This document shows positions 1 through 11,674 of a stretch of DNA of 64,000 bases, piece by piece (within the stretch, counting starts at the first letter, position 1; every line of letters starts with the position of its first letter). The notes beneath the pieces are model-generated. The model did not search any database. It worked only from the letters and a program-made list of their open reading frames with translations, and was not told where the DNA came from. The DNA comes from Lottia gigantea (taxonomy: Eukaryota; Mollusca; Gastropoda; Lottiidae): contig NW_008707225.1 in assembly GCF_000327385.1 (NCBI RefSeq), positions 562,482-626,481 on the forward strand, written 5' to 3'. Both the position numbers and the translations under genes were made by a program.

Positions 1-1026
1 CATCACTTACTATAGTGTGCTCGAGCTGAAGAGGTTATTATTTTTAAGGAAAACCATATGAGATGATCTGCTTATAATAAGAAGAAAATGAAATGGAATA
101 AATGGAGTTTTTACGCATATATTAAAAGCATAATATAAAGTCACGTTCACGAGCACAATCTGAGCAACATTTAACCCAAACAGCTGCAGAAAAATACGAC
201 GTAAAACTCCATCGTGGGTGTTGATTCGGTACAATGTACAATATTCAAAAATATTTAAAATGAAGGGCAGTAACTCAAATCTTAAAACATACATGCAAAA
301 AGTTCAACACTTTATAAGGTCAATGAAACTAACAACTATTGCAATTAAATTAAGTCGTTGCCCCCAGCGCTTTTGTTTTTGTTTTACAATCATTTGACCT
401 AACGGGATATAGGCTTATTAATTACAAAGTGATATTTCATACGATATTCTTGATAGTATATCAAAGATAAGATAAGTAAAAATTTTCATTCTTTAAAACT
501 AAATAAGGACTGTTAAATGACTAATGTATTTGAAAATCAAGAAATTATGTTGGAGTAGACTTATTGTATGTATATCACTAATAATATTTTATATGATTTA
601 AAAGATAGGTCTATAACAAAAAAATGTAACTATATTTTTATATAGACTACTATATTAATTATTTCTGTTGACCTCAATACAGATTACATAGCAAACATTG
701 TTGATTGGAGATTCGAATCTAATGCATATACAAACATGTTACCTTAATACTACACAGCGTGTTTGGTCAATCCGTGTTATTCGGTCTTAATATACCCTTT
801 TTGGTCAAATTTATGCAAGAACTTAAAGAACACAAAACACACACAGAAGGCCCTATCAACTAACAGAGCAACAGTACCAAACCATCCAGTTGTTCACGAT
901 AGTACTACCAACAACTACTTGAGCTGCAATATCAGCTTTATCTAGAAGTGGACGTTGATATTTCATTTACTAACAATGTAGTATTAAAGAGCAAATCTAT
1001 CTGTATCTATTACGACCTATAGCGAC
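1..1026. other. Intergenic, AT-rich, with repeat debris
   Basis: No gene is recognisable here. The sequence is AT-rich with stops in all frames. Around 190-215 a short stretch ending in ACGTAAAACTCCAT resembles the 3' tail of the SINE at 9.4-9.7 kb (seen on the same strand), so it may be a SINE tail fragment. A LINE 3'-end remnant is listed separately near 0.9 kb. Confidence 0.5.
880..965 (+). repeat. Remnant of LINE 3' untranslated end
   Basis: The stretch around CTACCAACAACTACTTGAG and the following GAAGTGGACGTTGAT closely parallel the 3' end of the LINE at 57.2 kb in this window (CTACCAACAACTACC, then GAAGCGAACGTTAAC, with the same spacing). I read it as a short 3'-anchored, 5'-truncated copy. 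The match is by eye and short. Confidence 0.4.
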
Positions 1027-2820
1027 ATGTCGCTTTTGTGCAGTCTGTATTTTACGTATTATGTATTCCAGGTAAGGAAGATTTGTGTCAAGTGCTGTTT
1101 ACCAAAATGTAAAAAGAAATTTCTAATAACTATTTCAATAATGACTTTGATTATGATACTTGTGGCCAGAAATCATATAGAACAACATACAGGTTAGTAC
1201 AGAATACATAATACCATTGTGCTATCTCATTATATACAATAGACCTGATTTCCCCGGAACCAGAGAGGCTTGAAAAATCAGATATAAGCATAATTTTTAT
1301 GAAGTATAATATAAAAAAATATTTTTAAAGCTACCTTGAAAGGCACTTTATTTTTTAGTATATACTTTTTTTGTATTTTGCAGCACCTCTGAGCTCTGGA
1401 TATTTTACGGAGTTTTGGAGAGTTTTTCAAACCAGTAAACTTCCCGTTATACCAAATGAAAATGATAAGCGTCAAAAGATACTACTTATAACTCATGGAC
1501 GCAGTGGAAGTACATTTACTGCTGATATTTTGAGTTCTAATTCAGATGTGTTCTATATATTTGAACCTCTATATAAAACATGTATAAGACATACTGGTAA
1601 AGATTTATTAATTACTGATAATGGTATTAAAGACAGAAAGTAAGTGATTTAGTTTTCTTAAGTTACTTCCTAACCGTTTAACAATAGTCTATGTCGTCGT
1701 ACAAACACAACCCATGACAATAATCGTATCGTATGCAGTCCGTTAAAACACAGATCTTGATATATTTCATTTATACCTTCTGTGTGGTTTGCATCAGCAG
1801 TTCTAGTTCTGTCTATATCCCCGTTTTTCTATTACCCAAATATGGTAGCAAGTTCTTTCTGAACAGGATGTCAATATTGGTTAAATTGAATACATGCGGT
1901 CCATAGAAATATCTTCAGATCATATTATAGGAGTGGAGTGCAAGTAACAACTTTACAGTGGTCTCAGTAGAATAGTGCTGTTGATATTCAGTTCGGTTTT
2001 TCCTTTCTTTTTCAGTGTCAAACCAAATATGACATCGTATAAAGAAGAGGTTTATAATGTGATCAAATCCTTTTTTAACTGTAATATATCCCATTTACCT
2101 TTACCAGCATTACAAAACCCCTTACTTTTTCTTCGACCATCAACATGGAATTTTACCAATTGTCTCAAGCATTCCAACAACTCTGTATCTACGTGTATCA
2201 AGGACTTTGAATCAAAATGTCGCGAAAAATCCAAAATTTTGATCAAGACCATCAGATATCCAATATCAATTCTGCATAACCAAATGTTAACCGACCCTCA
2301 ACTGTATGTGATATATTTAATTCGAGATCCAAGAGGCACGATCAGCTCTCAGATTATGAACTTTAAAAGTTTTTCTTTCACTAGAGTTGGTTATGCTGCT
2401 CAACGAATATGTGAATCTATGGACAATGAAATAAAAGTGATCAGAAAACTTCATGCATTATTTCCTAATAGAATAAAAGTTGTACGGTACGAATCTCTCG
2501 CCTTTCAACCAATGAAAAAAACTAAAGAGATGTTCAAGTTTCTGAAATTTAACATGACACTAAAAAATCTAGAATTTATCCAAGGGAGAGTTGGAAAGAA
2601 AAATTCTTGTAACGTCGGTTGTTCAGTGCGAACAAATTCGAAACTGGCTGCTTATAGATGGAGAAAACGGATCGCCTCAGCATCATCATTTAAAATAGAT
2701 AAACATTGCCTCAATGTTTATGATAAGATGTGTTATATATCAACTAAATCAGTGAAAGACTTAAGAAATGACAAATTTCCTTTGATGAAATCCTGTGGAT
2801 TTGAGGGTTACAGAATCTGA
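1027..2820 (+). CDS. Carbohydrate sulfotransferase, type II Golgi membrane protein
   Basis: Three exons, 1027-1192, 1384-1639 and 2016-2820, join in phase to 408 residues. Residues 16-31 are basic, followed by a hydrophobic segment (about 32-47), the layout of a type II Golgi enzyme. The 5'-phosphosulfate loop RSGST lies at 95-99 (context LLITHGRSGSTF), and the 3'-phosphate-binding motif IRDPRG lies near 243-248. These identify a PAPS-dependent sulfotransferase of the Gal/GlcNAc/GalNAc-6-O-sulfotransferase type (CHST1-7-like), which moves sulfate from PAPS to a hexose of a glycan or proteoglycan. Several N-glycosylation sequons follow. Exon 1 is the least certain part. ATG 1027 is open through to the donor at 1192, but CAG/GTAAGG at 1069-1077 could serve as an acceptor or a donor, so the true start may lie in another upstream exon. 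The acceptor substrate cannot be told from sequence. Confidence 0.85.
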
Positions 2821-3424
2821 TGTTGTTTTTCACAAATATTGTTGTATTTATTTAATGTTTACCAGTACATGAACATTCTATACATCTGTGTGTATATCAC
2901 GAAGATAGGTGTGATACAGTTTGAAAATGTCCAACACATACATAAATTCGTGGTATATTCTAGTTAAAATTATTAAGTGACTTTGACTGTCCAAGGATTG
3001 TACATAATAGTTAGTCGTTATTGACCTGTGATATGAATTCTTTTGAGAACTGTCTGTAACTGCTGATGGACACGCGAGTATTTTCCCAGAAGGTTGGATA
3101 TAGCATACATATGCTATGTACGATGCCAATAATGGTTTGCTGTTTGAACGTACCCCCACCACTATCCCGCCAACCCTACAGCAAAAAATTGAAGAATAAT
3201 GTATTCAGCATTTAGTTTCTTCAGTAATACAACAAGTCTGTGCTTTTTTCTGATTTAAATAGTTCCATTTTAGCTTTTAATTATTATCATAAGATAATTG
3301 TCAATCAAAAATTAAAGGAATGTTGATTACTTAAATAACAACCAGTAAAAGTCCTGTAATCAAACGAACTCTAAATGGCTTCTACATTTTCTTCTATCAA
3401 TATTACTTTTATTTCTTTGTGGCC

Positions 3425-3457
3425 CTACAATTGATGTATTGAGTACCATTAACAGTG
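3425..3457 (+). repeat. Single diverged unit of the 51-bp minisatellite
   Basis: CTACAATTGATGTATTGAG followed by a TACCATTAACAGTG end matches the core of the 51-bp unit that forms the arrays at 52.7-53.5 kb and 58.8-60.1 kb. Only about one unit is present here, so it is either a seed or a remnant. Confidence 0.7.
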
Positions 3458-3515
3458 AAAATATTTTGTTATTGTATTAATTTTAATGTATAATAACGCC
3501 ATATTCGACTTAAAT

Positions 3516-3626
3516 AACATTCCATATACTTGAGCGTACTATACTTTAAAGGGACAGAGACTATTAAAATGGCAGAGTCTCAGCCCCTTTAACGTATAGT
3601 ACGCTCAAGTATATTTATGGAATGTT
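3516..3626. repeat. Near-perfect inverted repeat (MITE-like hairpin)
   Basis: AACATTCCAT at 3516 is mirrored by ATGGAATGTT ending at 3626. The arms (about 45-50 bp) share the shape ACTTGAGCGTACTATA then TTAAAGGG, with a few mismatches and a small insertion in the right arm, around a spacer of about 15 bp. The inner TTAAAGGGACAG also forms the ends of the MITEs in the TDRD9 introns, so this is probably a folded or head-to-head derivative of that family. Confidence 0.8.
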
Positions 3627-4610
3627 CAAATTCCTACTAGAGACATTTTTGTTCATTTCTAGTACTTCTAAAGACTATTTAAATTATATTCAATTCCCGA
3701 AAATGGCCAATCAAGTGCAATATTTTATTTTGAATTATATTATTTATATATTTCATATTATTTTTCCTTATGTTGATGTTATTTCTTTAGAGTGAGATTG
3801 TTTTAAGTAAAAGGAAGACAATTCCAGATCTTCAATATAAATGTATAGAATATTATACTCTGTAGATACATTGTGTTCTGTGAGGTGAGGAAAGAATATT
3901 AATTAAAAAATTAAATGTTTTTGTATCATTAATGCATTTGTTAAATTGTGACCCTGAAAACGGACATAATACAAGCTATATCCGACGAATATTTTGAGAT
4001 CGGATTCTTTATATTTTTAACGCATTTAGCTTGCCATAAAAATAGCTTACAATTTGGCTTCACTGGGTTATTGGCCTTTCAATGCACATATTGATGTCTT
4101 GTTGGATATTTGTATCTATTCTAAGGTAGAATCATAGAACAATTGTAGTACATGTAGTTACATTTGATCAAGGTTAGATCCAGTCTGCAGAGTGTATAGT
4201 TATTATGTAGAATAGTATCATAAGACTGGACAATTAAGACCAATATAAATCTTAACCGAGAGTAATGTTGGAATTCTCTTTCGAGCTCCTGACATATATT
4301 TACATGATAACAGAACGTGGTACTCTATAAGCTTAGGTGATATTAGATATTTATACAAGTAATAAAAATAGAGTAAACAATTTAGTTCAATAGGTTAAAC
4401 AATTATTTACATTATGAATAATAAACAAAATATTGCACAATTATACAGAGACCACAATATTAGGGACCACAATTTTTAATTTCGACGTTTAAGCACGGTA
4501 AGGTTATAGAAGCCAGATAAGCATAATTAATACAAAGTCATTTCATAAGTAAAACAACAGATTCAAATTAACCGTAGCATACATCATAGCGTCCATCAAA
4601 CAACTTTAAC

Positions 4611-7552
4611 TTATTTATGGTGAACTTTTAATCTGCAGTCCATGCCAGCGGCTACTGAATTCACTGCGTTATTGACATTTGTTTTAGCAGTTCCAGTACG
4701 ACTGTAAATACCACTTTCACGGCTATTTTGGGAAATTAATTTCTTGACTCTTTCATTCCATACAAATGAAATAAATAGAAAAATACCCTGACTGGCATTG
4801 ATCAGTATAAATAAATAAGATAAAACCTGATTTCCTGTAATTATTGCCAGAAACCCAAGAGTCCATGTTATTCCAGTAAGTGTTGATAACTTTATATAGA
4901 CAGTGGCGTGTTGCTCGTCCTGTTTGCTTTTTTCTATTTTTGGGCGGTTTCGAATGGAACGTAAAGTTATAATGAAGAATAACGAATTCGACACAATGGT
5001 TATAGCCACCGGGATACCGAATGCTAAGGCTATAGCTATATCAGATGCTAAAAAACAGATAGCTCCTCCATATCCAATATCTGATCCATCAGTAGACACT
5101 ATATAGGTTACTAAGGTTATAGTCACTAACACAGCCGGCATTCCATAAATATAAATACTGTACTGTAAAAATCTTCTTCTCATATCACTTTCATCATCCC
5201 GGCATCTCATACTCGTGAATACACGAAACATATGAAACGAACACACATTCATCGCACAGAACGCTGCGAGCCAAAAGTAATGGATAAATATTGCCATAGC
5301 TTCACAGACGCCTACTATTTCAGTTCGTCCTGCTCCGACAAGATACAGTAATTGTGCCAGAAAAAGACTTACTATGAGATTCATGTTGTTTTTACCCGGC
5401 AAGCTCCTTAATGGTCGAAATGCACAATACACAACAAACGAAATGAAAAGACATAACAGAGATAACGAAGTACAGACCATTGATACAATAGATTCAGCAA
5501 AGGACGGCTGCTTTCTCAAGCTACCATCGAGGATTTCTCTCGCGTTTGGTTTAAAGTCACGCAAACATATTTTAACCTTGTTGTCATCTACCACCTGAAA
5601 GTTGTCGTGTTCAATTGGCTCTGATTTCCAATCCAGATATAATCCAGCATCCTGGTCAACAAAGAATTCATCGGTTTCCAGAATGATTTGTGGACAAAGA
5701 AGAAGTCCATCCACTGGTGTATAATTTCTATCAAAAGAATCGGTGTCGTATGAAACTGTTCTTGAAATTGTACAAAATGCAGAATTCGATTTCTGATTTG
5801 TTTGTTCCAGGTTTCCAGCTTCCATACTAACACTGGTCGTAAAGTTGAATTCCCGGATCCCATTGTAGAGCCAGAAGGACATGTTCCTCATGGATAACAA
5901 TCTGGATTCAAACTCATCCTGATACACATCTTTTACGGTAACTAAAGTAGTGGAAAAGAGGATCTGTTTAGTGGAGTCTGAACAGTTACCATACTGGCTT
6001 GTTCTATTGAAAGCAAACACCTCACCGTGATGATTCGCTTCTATTAGATAAGTGGAAGCAAAATAAGCTTTTAGACTAGCTGGTAAATCATCCAGAAGAC
6101 CTTCAGAACCGGACAATGGGATCTCTTCGTCTAGGTTAAGACTAAAATACAATTTATATGCAGTACCCCTGGATTTACCCAAGAATGATCGACACGTACC
6201 ATTGTTTAATTCACGACCAAAAGAACAGGTAATCTGACGACATATTTTCTGAAATATAATATTATAAACCAATTATTAATTGATCAACCCACATTGAACT
6301 TATGGTCATCCAAAACAGTAGCAACTTTCATAGCAGCTTTACCCCATTGGAATTTTAGAACCATTGCGTTCACAAATTGTGATGTTTATGTTTAATGTTT
6401 TCTAAAGGGTAATAACTCAAAAGGTAAATCTAGGGATTTTTATGTCTTTGGTTAAGTTAAGCGCACTATCTTAATATCTGTTCATCGTAACATCCGTCTC
6501 ACTAACGATACCTGCCAAACTAATGGTTTTTATTCATTAGGTGTAAAAAGTCTTCAAGCTGAAAAAGACTGACCTCTTACCTTGCCTGGATCATATATAG
6601 TTTGAGGTGGACACTGTGATTTAATCACTTCATCTTTATCGTGTAACAGATCACTGAAATCTAATAAAGCTGTAAAAGATGGAGGTAGTCCTAGAGGTCG
6701 TCTTTTACATGGTGACTGGGTAAACATCTGACGAGGCTGATCAGTATTACATATAAAACAAAATGGATTCCTATACGTCTGATTATCTACTTCTTTGACC
6801 GTCAGGTAACTACTACACGCTTTCTCTAGGAACTCGTCATATTGAGGCCACAAACCAGTTACATTACACTGTGATATTGTATCTTCCTTCAAGAAACATT
6901 TTCTTTCTGTCACACCATCTGGTGCTTGGAACTTTATGGTACAATTCTGGGTATTTATGATTTCCTCGATAAGCTCAGATGTAGATTTAAAGTCTTTAGG
7001 ACCAGAAACTGAACATTGTAGTGATATCTGCCAAGGTCGAATGTTGGTGATGTTATGGCAAGTGGCGCAATGTTTATTTCTGAAAGTTGTAGAGTTATCG
7101 GTAGAGGAAACTGGTAAAGTTATAGAATTGTAACAGTTAAATTGAAGATTGGAATCCTCATGGGGACAACTTACTATCATGGCATATTTATCTTCAATAT
7201 CCTTTTTTGTATCAAAAATGTCTGATGGATACAAACTTTCTACTAGTGAACTCACACATTCCAAATCTTGATTTCGTGGATGCGATTGACGCAAACCTTT
7301 ATCGGGACAACAATCACCGAACTCAAAACAAGCTTCATCACAATAACATTGTTCACAAACATCACATGTCTTATATCTTCTGTTCTCGCACACTCGACCA
7401 TTTGTACAATACCTAATATGGTCCGATACAACCTTGGCGTAAAACGTTTCGGTTCCATTCCTTTCTAGCACTTTTGCAGGAGGTTTCCTTCTTCTTTCTT
7501 TGGTATTGACTATAGAGATAATGGTAACCAATAGAAGATATTTGAATAACAT
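4611..7552 (-). CDS. Class-B (Methuselah-like) GPCR with somatomedin-B domain
   Basis: Two exons, 7552-6581 and 6248-4611, join in phase 0 (donor GCAAG/GTAAG, acceptor TTTCAG) to 869 residues. Residues 1-17 form a signal peptide (hydrophobic, ending near VNT). Residues 49-83 are a cysteine-dense somatomedin-B-like module ending GDCCPD. A long N-glycosylated, cysteine-containing ectodomain follows. Seven hydrophobic segments occupy about 577-830, with class-B features such as the conserved cysteine before TM3 and a WTLGF-like sequence in TM6. A KICLRDF sequence before TM1 resembles Methuselah-type receptors. I see no canonical GPS cleavage motif. It should be a plasma-membrane peptide or protein receptor coupled to G proteins; the ligand is unknown. 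The start follows an AG/GT-ATG context, so a 5' UTR exon upstream is likely. Adhesion GPCR is the main alternative label. Confidence 0.85.
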
Positions 7553-9124
7553 ACCTAAAATATAGAATCAGTATATTCAGAAGTTTCGATGTGTTTGAGT
7601 GACAGATAACTGAGCCCGGTTGCCCGTCCAAAGTTTCAAGTTTCTGCAATATCAAAGTCTTACGCATGAAATAAACTGTGGCGTGTACCTCGTTCTTGAA
7701 CATGCTTTTTATAGGTTGTTCTACACTTTCGAAGGTCAGATCATCCATAATGAAAATCCCAGGTACGGAGTCGATATACCTTTTAAACAAAGTTACGTAT
7801 ACTGTACATTATGTGATTTAATAATATAAACTTGGAGTATAAATTGTTTACAGTGAACACGAAAGATATGTAGTGTGAACTGACAATAACCAGACTTCCA
7901 GAAATTCCATTTCAAAGAAACTAAATATAGTACTGAGATACATAATTAGGTTATTTTTGTTTCCGTTTTTTTTTCAGGAGTGTTTGATACCTCCACTTAA
8001 ATGTTAAAAAGTAATATGCATTTTATTTGCTTAATTTTATTTACATTTGGCTAAAACAGAAACTTCAAGTTTGTATATTGTTTTAAACCAAGTGCCCATA
8101 TATTTATTTTTCGCTTAAAGTTTGATTTAAATCCCCCTCATCGCATACAAAAATACTAAACTAAAAACAAACTTATTCTATGAAAAAAGTATATTGCTGT
8201 AACAAAAGTAAAAACTTACTGCTTTTTGGTTAGTGTCCTGTTTTAATAAAAATTTGCGAACGTTTTTCTAAGGATTGTTAAAATTTAATCACTCGTGATA
8301 GCTCCTATTATATAGTATTTCCTCTCCACTCATTCATATTCATTTCTAACACTTCACAATGCTGGCCACAATTTCAATATTTCACATTACGTCATCAAGT
8401 TCCCACGAATAGCACGTTCGACACATCTTCGCACACGTATCATCACTTCAGTAATAAACGGATGGTAACAATCTTATAGGCCAAATGGTAACGGTATACT
8501 CATTCATTATCTTGATTCATGACAGAACTATAAATCACTTTAGGGGAGGGGGCTAAATGATGTTGTACAACGTCTCGTCAATTTTTTTTTATTCCTTTTA
8601 AGGGTACAACTAAACAGTCTCATGATGGTCTTAACCCAGCTCGCGTTCCCTGTAAACATTGGGTTCCCAAACCTTTGGATTCTCTGCATCCGTATTGTTT
8701 TCACATCCTGACGAACCTTGTCTAGCGTTATCAAAATGAATGTACCTTTAAGATCATTTTACAGCGAGCAGATAAATGTGGACGAGGCCTCGAATAAAAA
8801 AAAAAGATCTCCCATATACCTCCATGCTTCCCTTAGATGGAATCCCAATTGAAGGTTCATTGCACTTAAAGCTGAAACTAGATTCTCTCAAGGTTATTGT
8901 TTTTTCAATGGACTTTGATTTCTAGATGTTCTACTCATCAAATTGAAGAGGATGTTATAAGAGTAATTTGAACGTCATGATTTCCTGTCCTAATGACATT
9001 GAATTGCCAGCATCTATCTCCTTATATAACCTATTATTACTATAGTGTACATTAATATGAATGTCGAGTGGGCTGTGATACAACTCATCTATCAAAGTTA
9101 CCTCTCGAAATCGGTATTACTATC
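7553..9124. other. 5' flank of the receptor gene, no gene seen
   Basis: A splice-acceptor-like AG lies just before the receptor ATG, so untranslated exon(s) of that gene may sit here. Otherwise the stretch is AT-rich with only short frames that resemble nothing I know. Confidence 0.5.
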
Positions 9125-9336
9125 TCAGATGTCAGAGAAAAGTGCTTCTTGGAATCTTGAAAGATTTCTAGTGTTTATATTAACTGCTTGGCGGCATTTA
9201 TCATCTAGAAACATGGGACTTGCTTCCAGTTGTTGGCTTAACATATCATTCATATATGCCAATATCAGTCTGTTTCCTTGAAAGCGTGGAAAACGCAGCT
9301 CATATTTATCAGGCACTTCCGGTTTGAATATCACAT
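9125..9336 (-). CDS. Orphan terminal-exon-like frame, unknown
   Basis: From a pyrimidine-poor but AG-ended acceptor at 9337-9339, an open frame runs about 70 codons to a TGA at 9125-9127. Its composition looks protein-like (charged and aromatic residues well mixed, e.g. KPEVPDKYELRFPRF). I do not recognise the family and no upstream exon could be linked; a SINE lies immediately upstream. It could be a last exon of an unseen gene, a pseudogene piece, or chance. Confidence 0.25.
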
Positions 9337-9396
9337 CTATGCAATAGTAAAAAAAATCACTGTTCAAATAGTGCTCAAATAGAACAATTGTAAAGG

Positions 9397-9740
9397 GAGC
9401 TGGTGACTCAGTGAGTTAAACGTTTCCTGGATAACCTGAAGGTCCAGTGTCCAATCCCAGCATAGGTCGAGATATTGCCTTCGGATTTTTCAACCCGCTT
9501 TCCCCCTGTCAGTGATGCAGGTAAGATGAGTTTACATGGAGAAAGCGTCGTGATGGGACAATAAACCCAGGCCCTGTGTGCTGCAGGTTGTGCAAGTTAT
9601 AGATCCCCCAGCAGTTGGAAATCAAAAATGAGCAGGCCAATGCCACTGACCTGGCAAAATTTCCCTCATTGTACCCTGCATGACATTGCCCGTCTTCATT
9701 AGCCCACACGGTACAGATAACGTAAAACTCCATTCATTTC
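9397..9740 (+). repeat. tRNA-derived SINE
   Basis: The left end carries a tRNA-like head: an A-box-like GTGACTCAGTGAGTT followed about 35 nt later by a B-box-like AGTGTCCAATCCC, the spacing of an internal pol III promoter. A roughly 250-nt unrelated body follows, ending near ACGTAAAACTCCATTC. The head is GC-richer than the surroundings. It is non-autonomous and would rely on a LINE for mobility. Family name not assigned. Confidence 0.7.
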
Positions 9741-10743
9741 ATATCAACAATCATCATATTAAAACAGAAACATAAACAAGTGTTATGATGATCGGTTGGA
9801 CTAAACCTTTTTCAATTTTGAATCAAAAGAAATTAACTTTTTATTTGAATTTTGCAGAAGGCTACAGCTCATAACATCACCTTCATAATTTGCCAAGTTC
9901 CATGAAAACTAAAGACTACACTTTACGGGGAGAATGTAGAAAGGCTTTACATAGATCTTAGTTTAAGAAGATTGGCCGTGTAAAACCCGATTCTGTATAA
10001 GGCGTATATAGCCCGGGCGCATAGGCCTACGTTGCCACTTCCCACGCACTTGTGATGATTATCCTGTTCAGTTAATATTCTCGGATGAATTGCAACAGCT
10101 AGGCAGCAAGAAGAATTGCAACAGACAGCAAGAAGAAAGAACAACGTGTCATTCCAATACCATATACAGAGAATGGGTAGTGAGTTCCAAGGACTAAATA
10201 TTCGTGTTCAGATTGTTCTTGTTAGATCCTTATTTTCGTCTTTTTTTTAAATGACACTATTTGTCGTCTGTAGCTGCTTAATTACCTCCCATGAATAAAT
10301 GCTCTTTAATGTTGAAGGTCAATTTTGTTACCCTTCCATGCTAGTCTCGGTCTCGTCTTTGCAAACTGTTCGTAAATAAAGTTTGGCTGGATAGGAGAGA
10401 CTACTTTCATGCCTGTCTTTAGAAATTAAGTGTGTACACCATTCCAACTTTTGCCTAACCATCGATTTGTCACTTGTACACAGAATTTTCCATGAAAATG
10501 ACCCACATTTGGAATGGACTATTTTCTAGATGGGTTGCCAATAAAAAAAAACTTATTTTAAATTGGCCTACTTATATTAAAATTGATATTTCAATTCTTA
10601 CAAAAAACAAATTCAAATTGGCAAAATGAGATTCTGTAAAGATTGTGCCTTGGTCAAATGGAAGTCCGGACCACATATGTTTAAATTTCTAAATGTTTGT
10701 GGAGAATTATACTAACAGGGGTCTTTGTTTAATTTTGTTTCAG
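9741..10743. other. 5' flank of the zinc-finger gene
   Basis: AT-rich with no coding signal. A good acceptor (TTTGTTTCAG) ends at 10743, so at least one 5' UTR exon of the zinc-finger gene probably lies upstream, though I could not locate its donor. Confidence 0.5.
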
Positions 10744-10783
10744 TTATCAGTTGTGTCAAGAATCAGGAGGCTTATAATTAAAT

Positions 10784-11674
10784 ATGGACTTTAAAATCAA
10801 GAGGTCTAAAACCAAAAGCAGTCAAAATGTAAGAAAGGCAAAAGAGAATCCTGCCTCACAGAAATCTGACATCAGTTGCACAAGTGAGACATCAGACTTG
10901 GATCATGAAAAAGAAAGTGATTCAGAAAATGTAACAGGGAGATTCGTGTGTGATGAATGTAAGAAAGTTCTGTTCTCAACTAAAGCTGTCACTATACATA
11001 AGGAAAAGTATCATAAAATAAAAAAGAAATCATCTGATGGAAGTATTATTAAGCATTGTGAGTTCTGTAAACAGAAAATTTGTTTAACTCCAACAAAAGA
11101 GAATAGATTAATTGACGACATAGTTTGCTTACGATGCAGAACTTCTTTGTATAAACCTGCTGTTGAAGATTCAACGGAACCTGTGAAGAATGATGATGAG
11201 AAAACTGGTTTAGAATGTGTTGATTGTGGTCGTTGGTTTGACTCGAAGAATGGGGTGACTATGCATATGCGAATGCATGAACAGAAAAATGATATAGTCA
11301 GGTACGTGTGTGATATATGTAATTATGAGTGTGTGATTCTCTCTGATGATTTCCTCAACCATTTTCAAACTCATGGTGACAAGCCGCGAAAGGGAAAAGA
11401 TTTGAAGTGTGGATATTGTAATAAAACTTTCTCTAAAGTTAATAAATATGAAAAGCATGTAAAAAGCCATTCAGAATATGTTGCATCTGATAAAATGATA
11501 TTGAAATGCTGTAAACCATTCTGTAATGCCATGTTTCGGAAGAAAGACTGGTTTGAAAAACACCAATATATGCATCAGTATTTAAATTATGAGTGCAGTG
11601 TATGTCATAAATATTTCAAAACTGCCAAAGGTCATGGAAGACATTTCAAAATATGTGGAACTACAAAAATATAA
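10784..11674 (+). CDS. C2H2 zinc-finger protein
   Basis: A 296-residue coding exon, preceded by an acceptor at 10741-10743, so the coding part is intronless while the 5' UTR is spliced. Residues 1-50 are a lysine- and serine-rich, acidic-tailed leader. C2H2 fingers follow: C56/C59-H72/H77; C145/C148-H161/H165; C176/C179-H193/H197; C209/C212-H225/H229; C242 or C243/C247-H260/H264; C271/C274-H284/H287. Between the first two, CxxC pairs at 92/95 and 115/118 suggest another, non-classical zinc site. Linkers are not the TGEKP type, so DNA binding is plausible but not certain. It is a likely nuclear nucleic-acid-binding protein with no orthology that I can name. Its 3' end faces that of TDRD9. Confidence 0.85.
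   Translation: MDFKIKRSKTKSSQNVRKAKENPASQKSDISCTSETSDLDHEKESDSENVTGRFVCDECKKVLFSTKAVTIHKEKYHKIKKKSSDGSIIKHCEFCKQKICLTPTKENRLIDDIVCLRCRTSLYKPAVEDSTEPVKNDDEKTGLECVDCGRWFDSKNGVTMHMRMHEQKNDIVRYVCDICNYECVILSDDFLNHFQTHGDKPRKGKDLKCGYCNKTFSKVNKYEKHVKSHSEYVASDKMILKCCKPFCNAMFRKKDWFEKHQYMHQYLNYECSVCHKYFKTAKGHGRHFKICGTTKI

Larger units (their letters stand above)
2821..4610. other. Intergenic between convergent genes
   Basis: This is the 3' flank of the sulfotransferase (+) and of the receptor (-). I see no protein-coding stretch with family resemblance. It holds a long hairpin (3516-3626) and a single-unit trace of the 51-bp minisatellite (3425-3457), both listed separately. No convincing poly(A) signal stands out for either gene. 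Confidence 0.6.

Noticed and set aside
10-294. 94-codon minus-strand frame at the window edge
   Set aside because: Hydrophobic by AT composition; overlaps a probable SINE tail; no supporting feature.
2878-3162. 94-codon minus-strand frame
   Set aside because: No family resemblance, no splice sites in phase, and AT-rich 3' flank context; probably chance.
7413-7790. 125-codon minus-strand frame overlapping the receptor's first exon
   Set aside because: It is out of frame with the well-supported signal-peptide and SMB exon and runs into its 5' flank.
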